64,000 nt of DNA from an uncultured Sphingomonadaceae bacterium (GTDB taxonomy: Bacteria > Pseudomonadota > Alphaproteobacteria > Sphingomonadales > Sphingomonadaceae): the NCBI GenBank assembly GCA_937996655.1, contig CALKUK010000014.1:124001-188000 (forward strand). Direction: 5' to 3'. A program made the translations under genes and the position numbers. Positions 57,381-64,000 of this stretch are shown in pieces (the first letter of the stretch is position 1; each line of letters begins with the position of its first letter). Below the pieces are notes generated by a model. The model searched no databases. It saw nothing but the letters and a program-made list of their open reading frames with translations, and was not told the DNA's origin.

Positions 57381-57388
57381 GTTGCAAC
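57381..57388. promoter_or_regulatory. Possible operator palindrome in HxlR divergent region
   Basis: GTTGCAAC is a perfect 8-bp palindrome followed at once by TTGCAA, a partial repeat of the same core. It lies in the AT-rich space between the divergent HxlR and secreted-protein genes, where an HxlR operator would be expected. The site is short, so the call is weak. Confidence 0.3.
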
Positions 57389-57447
57389 TTGCAATCTAAT
57401 TGAGTAGGTAGTGATTCGCAACTTATAAGACGAAAGGACCTCCCCTT

Positions 57448-57765
57448 ATGCGTACTCTCATTGCTCTCGCAGCCCTCGCCACCTCCGCCACGCTGTTTGC
57501 AGGTTCTGCGACCGAAGCTTTCGCCGGCACCGCTGGCTATCGCCTCGTCCCCGCAACCGCGTTCAGCGCCGCCAACACCGTCGTCGCCCGTGATGTCCTG
57601 TGGAAGTGCGCCGGTGAAGCCTGCGTTGCCACCAAGGCCACCAGCCGTCCGGAAATCGTGTGTGCAGCGGCCGCCCGTGAAATCGGCAAGATCTCGGCCT
57701 TCTCGGCCAATGGTGCAGAGTTCACGGCGGAACAGCTCGCTAAGTGCAACGAAAAGGCCCGCTAA
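57448..57765 (+). CDS. Small secreted protein with two cysteine pairs
   Basis: A 105-residue protein with a signal peptide (TLIALAALATSATLFAGSATEAFA) and a mature part with WKCAGEACVATKATSRPEIVCAAAAREIGKI and a final CNEKAR. Four cysteines suggest two disulfides. It resembles a small periplasmic family widespread in sphingomonads and caulobacters (CC_3452-type by memory, unverified). ATG 57448 follows GAAAGGA. Strong hairpins lie downstream, implying a separate, well-expressed transcript. Confidence 0.85.
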   Translation: MRTLIALAALATSATLFAGSATEAFAGTAGYRLVPATAFSAANTVVARDVLWKCAGEACVATKATSRPEIVCAAAAREIGKISAFSANGAEFTAEQLAKCNEKAR

Positions 57766-57795
57766 GCCGGACCGTACACAGACAGACACCTCCCG

Positions 57796-57824
57796 CCCGA
57801 AGACACCCCCCATCGGTCTTCGGG
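57796..57824 (+). other. Hairpin upstream of terminator
   Basis: CCCGAAGAC (57796-57804) and GTCTTCGGG (57816-57824) make a perfect 9-bp stem 30 bp past the stop of the secreted-protein gene. With no T-run, it may stabilise the mRNA 3' end ahead of the true terminator. Confidence 0.6.
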
Positions 57825-57832
57825 CAAATGAA

Positions 57833-57873
57833 AGGCAGCCGCTTCGGTCCCCCGAACGGCTGCCTCTTTTTTT
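57833..57873 (+). terminator. Rho-independent terminator of the secreted-protein gene
   Basis: AGGCAGCCG and CGGCTGCCT pair, with an inner TTCGG/CCGAA extension, followed by CTTTTTTT. Confidence 0.93.
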
Positions 57874-58027
57874 GTCGGGTCCCTTGCCCTGCGCCTGTCA
57901 TGACCACGTCATGCCCCATTGGCAGGAACTGCACCGCGACCCAGGGGTGTTAGATTCGGAGCGTCATCGATCGGCACCCCATAACGCGGCGTCCCGCGCG
58001 GCCCCGCCCCGGGCGCCGCTCTCGCGG

Positions 58028-58486
58028 CTACAGGTGTTCGCCCCGCCGCACGGGCACAGCCTGCGCATCAAATGCGGCAAACCGGTCTTTGACCCCGTCG
58101 GGGATCGGTTTTGGGCTATGGGTGTCCAGATCAACATTGACCTGAACCTCAGTCACGCGCGCGCGCAAATCGTCGCCATCGGTTCCGGCACCGTGCAATT
58201 CCATAAGGACCGTCATTGACGTCGTGCCGAACCGTTCAATGCGGCACCAGATGTCGATCAACTCATCGGCCATGATCGGCTTTTTATAGGTCACATCGGC
58301 TTGGGCGACATGGAAATCCATCGGACCCGCACCGCCTTCCCCCCGAAAGTCGACGGCGCGCCAATATTCGGTGATGCCGACATCCCCATAATCCAGATAG
58401 CGCGCGTTGAAGACGACCTTTTGCGGGTCGACTTCTGACCAGCGCACACGGAAGCGGTAGCAAAAGGCAAAGCCGGCTACGGCCAT
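58028..58486 (-). CDS. Acyl-CoA thioesterase (hot-dog fold)
   Basis: A 152-residue 4HBT-type thioesterase. RVRWSEVDPQKVVFNARYLDYGD is the usual N-terminal catalytic segment, and PMDFHVAQADVTYKKPIMADE is the second conserved block. It hydrolyses an acyl-CoA of unknown chain. It starts 5 bp after the aminotransferase stop, so the two are co-transcribed. Confidence 0.88.
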   Translation of the reverse strand: MAVAGFAFCYRFRVRWSEVDPQKVVFNARYLDYGDVGITEYWRAVDFRGEGGAGPMDFHVAQADVTYKKPIMADELIDIWCRIERFGTTSMTVLMELHGAGTDGDDLRARVTEVQVNVDLDTHSPKPIPDGVKDRFAAFDAQAVPVRRGEHL

Positions 58487-58491
58487 GAATG

Positions 58492-59700
58492 TTAGTCCGC
58501 TTTTCCGGCAGGGGCGTTCACCCCCATGGACTGCAGATATTTGCGGATGTTGCGCGCGGCCTGACGCAGGCGCTGCTCATTTTCCACCATCGCGATGCGG
58601 ACATAGCCTTCGCCGTCCTCGCCATAGCCCACGCCTGCCGCCACGGCGACCTTGGCTTCGGTCAGCAATTGCTTGGAAAATTCAAGGCTGCCCATGTCTT
58701 TGAGCGCAGGCGGAAGCGGTGCCCAAGCGAACATAGAGGCTTTGGGGCTGGGGATATCCCACCCCGCACGGCCGAAGGATTCCACCATCACATCACGGCG
58801 CTTCTGATAAAGTTCCCGATTCGCGGCAACGATGTCCTGCGGGCCATTGAGCGCCGCACAGGCCGCGGCCTGAATGGGCGTGAACGCGCCATAATCGAGA
58901 TAGCTCTTCACCCGCTTCAACGCGGCGATCAGCTGCTTATTGCCCACCGCAAAGCCGACGCGCCATCCCGCCATGGAGAAGGTTTTGGACATGGACGTAA
59001 ACTCGATGGCGACATCCTTGGCACCCGGCACCTCAAGGATGGAGCGGGTCGGGTTGCCGTCAAAATACAGCTCTGAATACGCTAGGTCGGAAATGATCCA
59101 GACCTTGTTCTCCTTCGCCCAAGCGACCAGCCGCTCGTAAAAAGCGAGGTCCACCGTCTCGGCCGTCGGGTTGGACGGATAGTTGACGATCAGCACCGAC
59201 GGGCGCGGCACCGAATAGCGCATCGCCCGATCGAGCGATTCCCAATAGCGTTCATCCGGCGTTGTTGGCACGGAACGGATCGTCGCACCCGCAATGATGA
59301 AGCCAAAGGTGTGGATCGGGTAGCTGGGGTTCGGCGCGAGCACGACATCACCCGGTGCGGTGATCGCAGTGGCAAGGCTCGACAGCCCTTCCTTCGACCC
59401 CATCGTCATCACGACTTCGGTTTCAGGATCCAGATCGACATTGAACCGGCGGCCATAATAATTGGCCTGTGCGCGGCGGATGCCGGGGATGCCGGATGAG
59501 GCGGAATAGCCATGTGCATCGGGCTTCATCGCGACTTCGCAAAGCTTTTCAATCACATGCGCAGGCGGCGGCAAATCGGGGTTGCCCATGCCGAGATCGA
59601 TAATGTCCTGCCCTTCCGCACGGGCCGCGGCACGCATCGCATTGACTTCGGCAATGACGTAGGGCGGCAGGCGCTTCATGCGGTAGAATTCTTCGGACAT
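58492..59700 (-). CDS. alaC: Class I/II aminotransferase, AlaC-like
   Basis: PLP enzyme of about 402 residues, best matching AlaC-type alanine transaminases. DLGMGNPDLPPPAHVIEKL near the start and SMSKTFSMAGWRVGFAVGN, with the PLP lysine, support this. AlaC makes alanine from pyruvate and glutamate; methionine aminotransferase or LL-diaminopimelate aminotransferase are related alternatives. ATG 59700 is chosen over an upstream frame that reaches into the divergent phaC leader. Confidence 0.88.
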   Translation of the reverse strand: MSEEFYRMKRLPPYVIAEVNAMRAAARAEGQDIIDLGMGNPDLPPPAHVIEKLCEVAMKPDAHGYSASSGIPGIRRAQANYYGRRFNVDLDPETEVVMTMGSKEGLSSLATAITAPGDVVLAPNPSYPIHTFGFIIAGATIRSVPTTPDERYWESLDRAMRYSVPRPSVLIVNYPSNPTAETVDLAFYERLVAWAKENKVWIISDLAYSELYFDGNPTRSILEVPGAKDVAIEFTSMSKTFSMAGWRVGFAVGNKQLIAALKRVKSYLDYGAFTPIQAAACAALNGPQDIVAANRELYQKRRDVMVESFGRAGWDIPSPKASMFAWAPLPPALKDMGSLEFSKQLLTEAKVAVAAGVGYGEDGEGYVRIAMVENEQRLRQAARNIRKYLQSMGVNAPAGKAD

Positions 59701-59779
59701 TGGCTTCTTTCGGTTGACGGATTTCGGCGCTATGCCATCCAAAGGGCGCTGCCGCAACCAATGCACACTGGGACAGTCG

Positions 59780-61369
59780 ATGACGCAAGACCTGCCAAAG
59801 CCAGAGTTTCCCGTCGATCCGCAAGGTGCCTATCAGCAGATGCTCGATATGCTCGGCCAGATGCTCGCGCCCATTGCGCAGGTTGCTGAGACGCAGGCCG
59901 CCCCAAAGGACCGGCGCTTTCAGGGCGCAGAATGGGATCATCCGCTCTTCGCGCTGGTGCGGCAGGGCTATGCCGCCATGTCCGATCATCTGATGTCGCT
60001 CGTCGACACGGTGCCAGCGGCCAACGATCATGATCGCGCCAAGCTGCGCTTTGCGATGCGGACGGTTGTCGATGCGATGAGCCCCGCCAACTCCCCCTTC
60101 ACCAACCCGGTCGCCCTGCAAAAGGCCGTGGAGACGAACGGCGCGAGCCTCATGACCGGCATGCAGCACATGATGGCGGACCTGCAAGGCGGACAGTTGA
60201 CGCATACCGACCCTGAAGCCTTCAAGCTTGGGGAGAATATCGCGACGACACCCGGCAAGGTCGTCTATCAGACGCTGCTTTTCCAGCTGATCCAATATAC
60301 GCCCGCGACTGACAAGGTACTGGCAACACCGCTCCTCATCTTCCCGCCTTGGATCAACCGTTTCTACATCCTCGATCTGACGCCGCAGAAGAGCTTCATC
60401 AAATGGTGCGTTAATCAGGGCATCACCGTGTTCGTCGTCTCCTGGAAGTCGGCGGATGCGTCGATGGCGGACTATACTTGGGACAATTATATCGCCGCCC
60501 AGATGGAGGCGATCGACACTGTGCGCGATCTGCTGGGTGTCGAGGCGGTTCACACCATCGGCTATTGCGTTGCGGGCACGACGCTGGCGGCAACGCTCGC
60601 TGTGCTGGCGGCGACCGGACAGGCAGATAAGGTCAAATCCGCGACCTTCTTTACAGCGCAGGTGGACTTCGCAAAGGCGGGCGACCTGCTCAACTTCGTC
60701 GATGATGCGCAAATCAAGCTGGTCGAGGGCATGGCAACCGACGGCTTTCTCGACGGCCGCTATCTCGCCGCGACCTTCAACCTCTTGCGCGGCAATGACT
60801 TGATCTGGAGCACCGTTGCGAAAAACTATCTGATGGGCGAACCCTATCCGGCGTTTGATCTGCTGCACTGGAATGGCGACGTCACCAACCTGCCGGCCAA
60901 ATGGCATAAGAGTTATTTGTGCGATCTCTATCGCGACAATCTTCTGTCAAAACCCGGCACGCTGTCTGCGCTCGGCGTGCCGATTGACCTCAGCAAGGTG
61001 AAGACCCCCAGCTTCATTCAGGCCGGCCGCGAAGACCATATCGCGCCTGCCGAAAGCGTGTGGGAATTGCGCAACCAGTTTACCGGAGACAACACCTTCC
61101 TGCTCGCAGGCTCCGGCCATATCGCCGGTGTGGTGAACCCGCCTTCCGCGCAGAAATACCAATATTGGACGAATGATGCGGAGGTCGCGTCGTTCGCGGA
61201 TTTCGTTGCAGGTGCCAGCGAGACCAAAGGCAGCTGGTGGCCCTATTGGCTCGGCTGGCTGACGCATCAGGCGCCGGAGACCGTTCCGGCAAAGGGTGCG
61301 CGCGTGCCGGGTGAGGGGAAGCTCGCGGCGATCGAGGATGCGCCGGGGAGCTATGTGAAGACGCGGTAG
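59780..61369 (+). CDS. phaC: Poly(3-hydroxyalkanoate) synthase, class I
   Basis: Polymerises hydroxyacyl-CoA into storage polyester. About 529 residues. The lipase-box nucleophile Cys263 lies in GYCVAGTT, and the rest of the triad is in GREDHIAP (Asp) and GSGHIAG (His). ILDLTPQKSF and MSWKSAD-like VVSWKSADASM are PhaC hallmarks. No phaAB or phasin gene is adjacent. Length and motifs favour class I. Confidence 0.96.
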   Translation: MTQDLPKPEFPVDPQGAYQQMLDMLGQMLAPIAQVAETQAAPKDRRFQGAEWDHPLFALVRQGYAAMSDHLMSLVDTVPAANDHDRAKLRFAMRTVVDAMSPANSPFTNPVALQKAVETNGASLMTGMQHMMADLQGGQLTHTDPEAFKLGENIATTPGKVVYQTLLFQLIQYTPATDKVLATPLLIFPPWINRFYILDLTPQKSFIKWCVNQGITVFVVSWKSADASMADYTWDNYIAAQMEAIDTVRDLLGVEAVHTIGYCVAGTTLAATLAVLAATGQADKVKSATFFTAQVDFAKAGDLLNFVDDAQIKLVEGMATDGFLDGRYLAATFNLLRGNDLIWSTVAKNYLMGEPYPAFDLLHWNGDVTNLPAKWHKSYLCDLYRDNLLSKPGTLSALGVPIDLSKVKTPSFIQAGREDHIAPAESVWELRNQFTGDNTFLLAGSGHIAGVVNPPSAQKYQYWTNDAEVASFADFVAGASETKGSWWPYWLGWLTHQAPETVPAKGARVPGEGKLAAIEDAPGSYVKTR

Positions 61370-61376
61370 GGGTTTT

Positions 61377-61700
61377 TCAGTTCTCCTGCCCGATCATCCA
61401 TTTCCGAACAATGACCCAAACCAACGCGCAATAGTAAATGGCGACGGTTCCAGCGAAGGTGGCAAATGGGACGATCAACGCAAGACCAAGACCCGGCGGT
61501 CCGTCTCCATCATCGCCGGCCGCATAGAAAATCCCCCTAACCGAGAGCCACTCCAACCCCACGGAGACTGGCAGGAACAGAGAATGTGCAATCCAAGGTC
61601 CGATTCGTGTGCTTAAACCGCGCCAAAACCATATCGCCAGCGCGGGCGGCCCGAACCAAGCGGTCAGCCAAATCAGCGGCAAGAAAAGGGCACTTAACAT
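61377..61700 (-). CDS. Small membrane protein, hypothetical
   Basis: About 107 residues with three hydrophobic segments (LFLPLIWLTAWFGPPALAIWFW; SLFLPVSVGLEWLSVRGIF; LIVPFATFAGTVAIYYCALVWVIV) and a short charged C-terminus. It faces phaC with 7 bp between stops. ATG 61700 is used; a start 12 codons earlier is possible. Its base composition is less GC-biased than its neighbours'. Function unknown. Confidence 0.55.
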   Translation of the reverse strand: MLSALFLPLIWLTAWFGPPALAIWFWRGLSTRIGPWIAHSLFLPVSVGLEWLSVRGIFYAAGDDGDGPPGLGLALIVPFATFAGTVAIYYCALVWVIVRKWMIGQEN

Positions 61701-62018
61701 ATCCAACTTTCGATCAGCGTTTACAGAGGTGAACATGAAACAAGGTCGATAAGCTCAGGGCGACCGTAAGGGGCTTGGCTAACATCCGTCCGGCTTCTGC
61801 CACTCGCTTGCCAGATACCCCTGCTCCCACAGAGTTAGCAATTCGGACATCATGCCAAACGGGGCCGTGCAAGAAAAGCCAGGCCCCGTGTCAAGCACGG
61901 GGCGACGGTTCGCCTTTTTGGGGCGGGTTGTCCCCTCTCCAACTTTTCTGATGCTCAACCATAGATCCACGACAATTGGTCGCGGGCCATCCTTCACACC
62001 GGGATGTGTCCACGCGGC
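61701..62018. other. Non-coding spacer with REP-like repeats
   Basis: No convincing gene is visible here. It contains two repeat-like pieces: GGTCGATAAGCTCAGGG followed by CGACC near 61743-61765, resembling a dispersed sphingomonad motif, and a perfect palindrome at 61884-61902. The short minus-strand frame at 61779-61997 has no protein-like features. Confidence 0.55.
61884..61902. repeat. REP-like palindrome
   Basis: CCCCGTG-TCAAG-CACGGGG is a perfect 7-bp inverted repeat of the kind found as dispersed copies between genes in related genomes. Only one full copy is seen in this window. Confidence 0.5.
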
Positions 62019-62876
62019 TTAGGCGATAGGGCTGCCCATCGCCTGCCGCACCATCCATCTGGCTCTCACAATCCGCTGACGGAACAGTGTCGCCATACCC
62101 CGCGCCCTCTCGCCCGCACCGCTGAGTTTGGGGTTGGTCCAGACCTTCAAACTATGCGGAATAGCGGAGAGGGAGACGGCGATTGATCGAACCGCCCAGC
62201 TCACCCGACCGCCGCCGTCCGCCAGATGCAGCGCAAAGCTCTCCTCGGTCAGCCGCAGCCATTTCTTGCGCAGCGCGGGCCAGTCGCTGCGGGTGGGGTG
62301 GGAAACGGCCATGGCGTCGACATAGACGAGGGTGAACCCGGCGCGGACGGCGCGTTGGCACCAGTCCTTATCTTCGGACAGACCAACGCGAAAATCGCCG
62401 ACAGCCTCAAACACACGCCGCCTGGTGGCGAGGTTGGCGGTGACGGCAAAGCCCTGTTTTTCGATATAGTCCTTCTGCCGGAAGGCGAAGACCGTCTCAA
62501 ACGCCTGCGCGCCGGTGCGCGGTCCGGTTCCTTCGTCAAAGGTATCGACGCGGCCCGAGACGACATCGCCCTGAGGAAGAGCGGCTAGCGACTGGGTGAC
62601 CCAATCGGGTGCGGGTACGCAATCGGCATCGATGAAGAGCAATGTGTCTGACGTTGTTTCCCGCACGCCACGGTTGCGGGCGGCAGCCGCACCCTTTTCC
62701 GGCTCGGTTACAAAGCGCGCCCAAGGGTAGGCGGCCTTCATCTCGGTAAAATCCAGACCGCTGTCATTATCGACGACGATGACGTCGAGCCCCTGCACCT
62801 GCGGGGCAAGGCCGGTGAGGCAGCGGTCCAGCCGCTCCATATCGCGGAAATGCGGGATGATGATGCTGGCCGTCAT
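62019..62876 (-). CDS. GT2 family glycosyltransferase
   Basis: A 285-residue GT-A transferase. SIIIPHFRDMERLDRCL at the start, VIVVDNDSG, AAAARNRGV, the DxD-type FIDADC and LSEDKDWCQRA are standard GT2 features. No membrane-spanning segment is obvious. It overlaps the hexapeptide acyltransferase gene by 4 bp, suggesting a shared role in an O-acetylated polysaccharide or glycolipid. Confidence 0.9.
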   Translation of the reverse strand: MTASIIIPHFRDMERLDRCLTGLAPQVQGLDVIVVDNDSGLDFTEMKAAYPWARFVTEPEKGAAAARNRGVRETTSDTLLFIDADCVPAPDWVTQSLAALPQGDVVSGRVDTFDEGTGPRTGAQAFETVFAFRQKDYIEKQGFAVTANLATRRRVFEAVGDFRVGLSEDKDWCQRAVRAGFTLVYVDAMAVSHPTRSDWPALRKKWLRLTEESFALHLADGGGRVSWAVRSIAVSLSAIPHSLKVWTNPKLSGAGERARGMATLFRQRIVRARWMVRQAMGSPIA

Positions 62877-63451
62877 GCCGGAAGAGCGGACGGCTCGAAC
62901 ACCTCAGTCCGGCTGCCGACAATTTTCGCCGGAGACCCAACGGCGAGCGCAAAGGCGGGGATGTCTCCCTTTACCACGCTGCCCGCGCCGATGACGGCAC
63001 CGTCGCCAATCCGCGTGCCGGGCAGGATGACGGCGCGCACGCCAATCCACACATCGCGCCCGATGATGATGTCTGCCTCATCCATCAACTGCTTGGTGAC
63101 GGGCGTCCCGTCATTGTAGCGATAGGTTGCTGCTGTCACCATCACCTCGGGGCCGAAGAGGACGTCATCGCCAATGATGATCCGCCCGGTCGATGGCCCC
63201 GCCCAGATGTGGCAGCGGGAACCGATGCGGACGCGGTCCCCGATGGTGATGCGATCGGGGTCGGCAAAAACGGCGTCGGGGCTGATCGCCAGATTGCGCC
63301 CTTTGGTGACGCGGCGCAGCGGCTGGACGTGCGCATAATTCCAGTAATTCAGCATCTTGATGCCGTGCAGATAGATGCGCGGATCAAGAAAGGAGGCGAT
63401 CAGCCGCACCGCCTTTTGCACTTTGGAAAGCTGGTTCTTGCGGACCGCCAC
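62873..63451 (-). CDS. Hexapeptide-repeat acyltransferase (WcaF/Maa-like)
   Basis: A 192-residue left-handed beta-helix acetyltransferase. Repeats such as ITIGDRVRIGSRCHIWAG, IIIGDDVLFGPEVMV and DVWIGVRAVILPGTRIGDGAVIGAGSVV are clear, ending ALAVGSPAKIVG. It starts at GTG 63451 with AAAGGAG 8 nt upstream. Sugar O-acetylation is expected, paired with the GT2 gene. Confidence 0.9.
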   Translation of the reverse strand: MAVRKNQLSKVQKAVRLIASFLDPRIYLHGIKMLNYWNYAHVQPLRRVTKGRNLAISPDAVFADPDRITIGDRVRIGSRCHIWAGPSTGRIIIGDDVLFGPEVMVTAATYRYNDGTPVTKQLMDEADIIIGRDVWIGVRAVILPGTRIGDGAVIGAGSVVKGDIPAFALAVGSPAKIVGSRTEVFEPSALPA

Positions 63452-63508
63452 GCGACCGGCTCCTTTCAGATCAACTGGGGATCAGAAAGACCATCGGCTG
63501 CGTGCGGC

Positions 63509-64000
63509 TCAAGTTAATTCGCTGTCATCATCCTTGGAATTGTCCGCGGCGCCATCCTCCGTATCCGGTGCAGCGCGGCCCTTAAAGCCTGAGGCGATGA
63601 CATACCATTCCGACGAGTCCTTGCGGCTGGCCGGGGGCTTGGCGTGCTTCACGTTGGTGAAGTTGCGTTTGAGTTCGGCGACCAGATCATTGTCGGCACC
63701 GCCTGCCAGAACCTTGGCGACGAACACGCCGCCGGGGCGCAAAATCTCGCAGGCGAAATACATGCCGGCTTCCACAAGGCCCATGGTGCGCAGATGGTCC
63801 GTCTGCGGATGGCCCACCGTATTGGCAGCCATATCGGACAGGACGATATCGGCAGGCCCGCCCAGCGCGTCGGTCAACCAGGCAGGGGCGGCATCATCCA
63901 TGAAATCCATCTGTGCGATGATGACGTCGTCAATCGGGTCCACCGGCAACAGATCGATGCCCACGATATGCGCCTTGGGGCAGGTGCGGCGGACAACCTG
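63509..64000 (-). CDS. rlmE: 23S rRNA 2'-O-ribose U2552 methyltransferase (N-terminus outside window)
   Basis: FtsJ/RrmJ family SAM methyltransferase of the 50S subunit A-loop. The frame is open to the window end, so about 60 N-terminal residues are missing. Visible are IVSDMAANTVGHPQTDHLR-type sequence (read VLSDMAANTVG with catalytic Asp), FVAKVLAGG (catalytic Lys) and SSEWYVIA (Glu). A charged C-terminal tail of about 25 residues exceeds the E. coli protein. Confidence 0.92.
   Translation of the reverse strand, partial: QVVRRTCPKAHIVGIDLLPVDPIDDVIIAQMDFMDDAAPAWLTDALGGPADIVLSDMAANTVGHPQTDHLRTMGLVEAGMYFACEILRPGGVFVAKVLAGGADNDLVAELKRNFTNVKHAKPPASRKDSSEWYVIASGFKGRAAPDTEDGAADNSKDDDSELT

Noticed and set aside
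61779..61997. 72-codon minus-strand frame
   Set aside because: It crosses the REP-like palindrome, lacks a ribosome site and has no protein features.

Overview
The window is GC-rich, densely packed alphaproteobacterial chromosome. The closest guess is a member of the Sphingomonadales: the gene content fits (ccoNOQP-GHIS, PHA synthase, CYP153-type P450, HxlR next to a small secreted protein, EcfG-type promoter, REP-like 'aagctcaggg' and 'ccccgtgtcaagcacgggg' motifs). There is no rRNA operon, CRISPR array, transposase or integrase. Neighbouring genes often overlap by 4 bp (ATGA/GTGA), so operon structure is easy to read.

Layout. (1) 2-7435: cytochrome cbb3 oxidase genes ccoN(partial)-O-Q-P and maturation genes ccoG-H-I-S, ending in a small exported Cys/His-rich protein. 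(2) 7528-10478: an ompW-like porin and a two-domain universal stress protein on the minus strand face anaerobic hemN across an intergenic region with two FNR/FixK-like boxes; with region 1 this is a low-oxygen block. (3) 10561-14174: polyphosphate kinase and exopolyphosphatase. (4) 14171-27073: a complete glycogen cycle, with glgP-glgB-glgC-glgA-pgm-glgX in one minus-strand operon and malQ divergent. (5) 27199-30622: a four-gene operon (deacetylase-like, membrane protein, DUF2141, GT4 glycosyltransferase) of unknown glycan function. (6) 30932-31189: a GlsB/YeaQ membrane protein behind a clear EcfG general-stress promoter.

(7) 31221-37981 is the most unusual part. A SLOG-like plus multi-TM (SLATT-like) protein is divergent from a TIR-TM-TolB/FlgO-like-TPR protein, which is followed by a tiny lipoprotein and faced by a secreted Cys-rich Sel1-repeat/trypsin fusion. 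It resembles a nucleotide-signal conflict or stress module. (8) 38197-41520: one 1107-residue protein combining GH18-like hydrolase, NodB deacetylase and GT2 synthase. (9) 41548-42627: tRNA-Ala(CGC) and, 994 bp away, a decayed 34-bp copy of its 3' end, bracketing a cysteine-hydrolase gene like a relic integration site.

(10) 42769-49906: MDR oxidoreductase, lipoprotein, a structured intergenic RNA candidate (44514-44736), phhA, gyrB, fadD. (11) 49989-56730: CYP153-like P450, ABC-2 exporter, queG, PLD-family enzyme, rpoZ. (12) 56814-64000: HxlR regulator and small secreted protein, thioesterase, AlaC-like aminotransferase, PHA synthase, a small membrane protein, a repeat-bearing spacer, GT2 and hexapeptide acyltransferase, and rlmE cut by the window end.

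Together the genes describe an aerobe able to use microaerobic conditions, store carbon (glycogen, PHA) and phosphate (polyP), and make surface polysaccharide. All identifications rest on motif reading without database searches.
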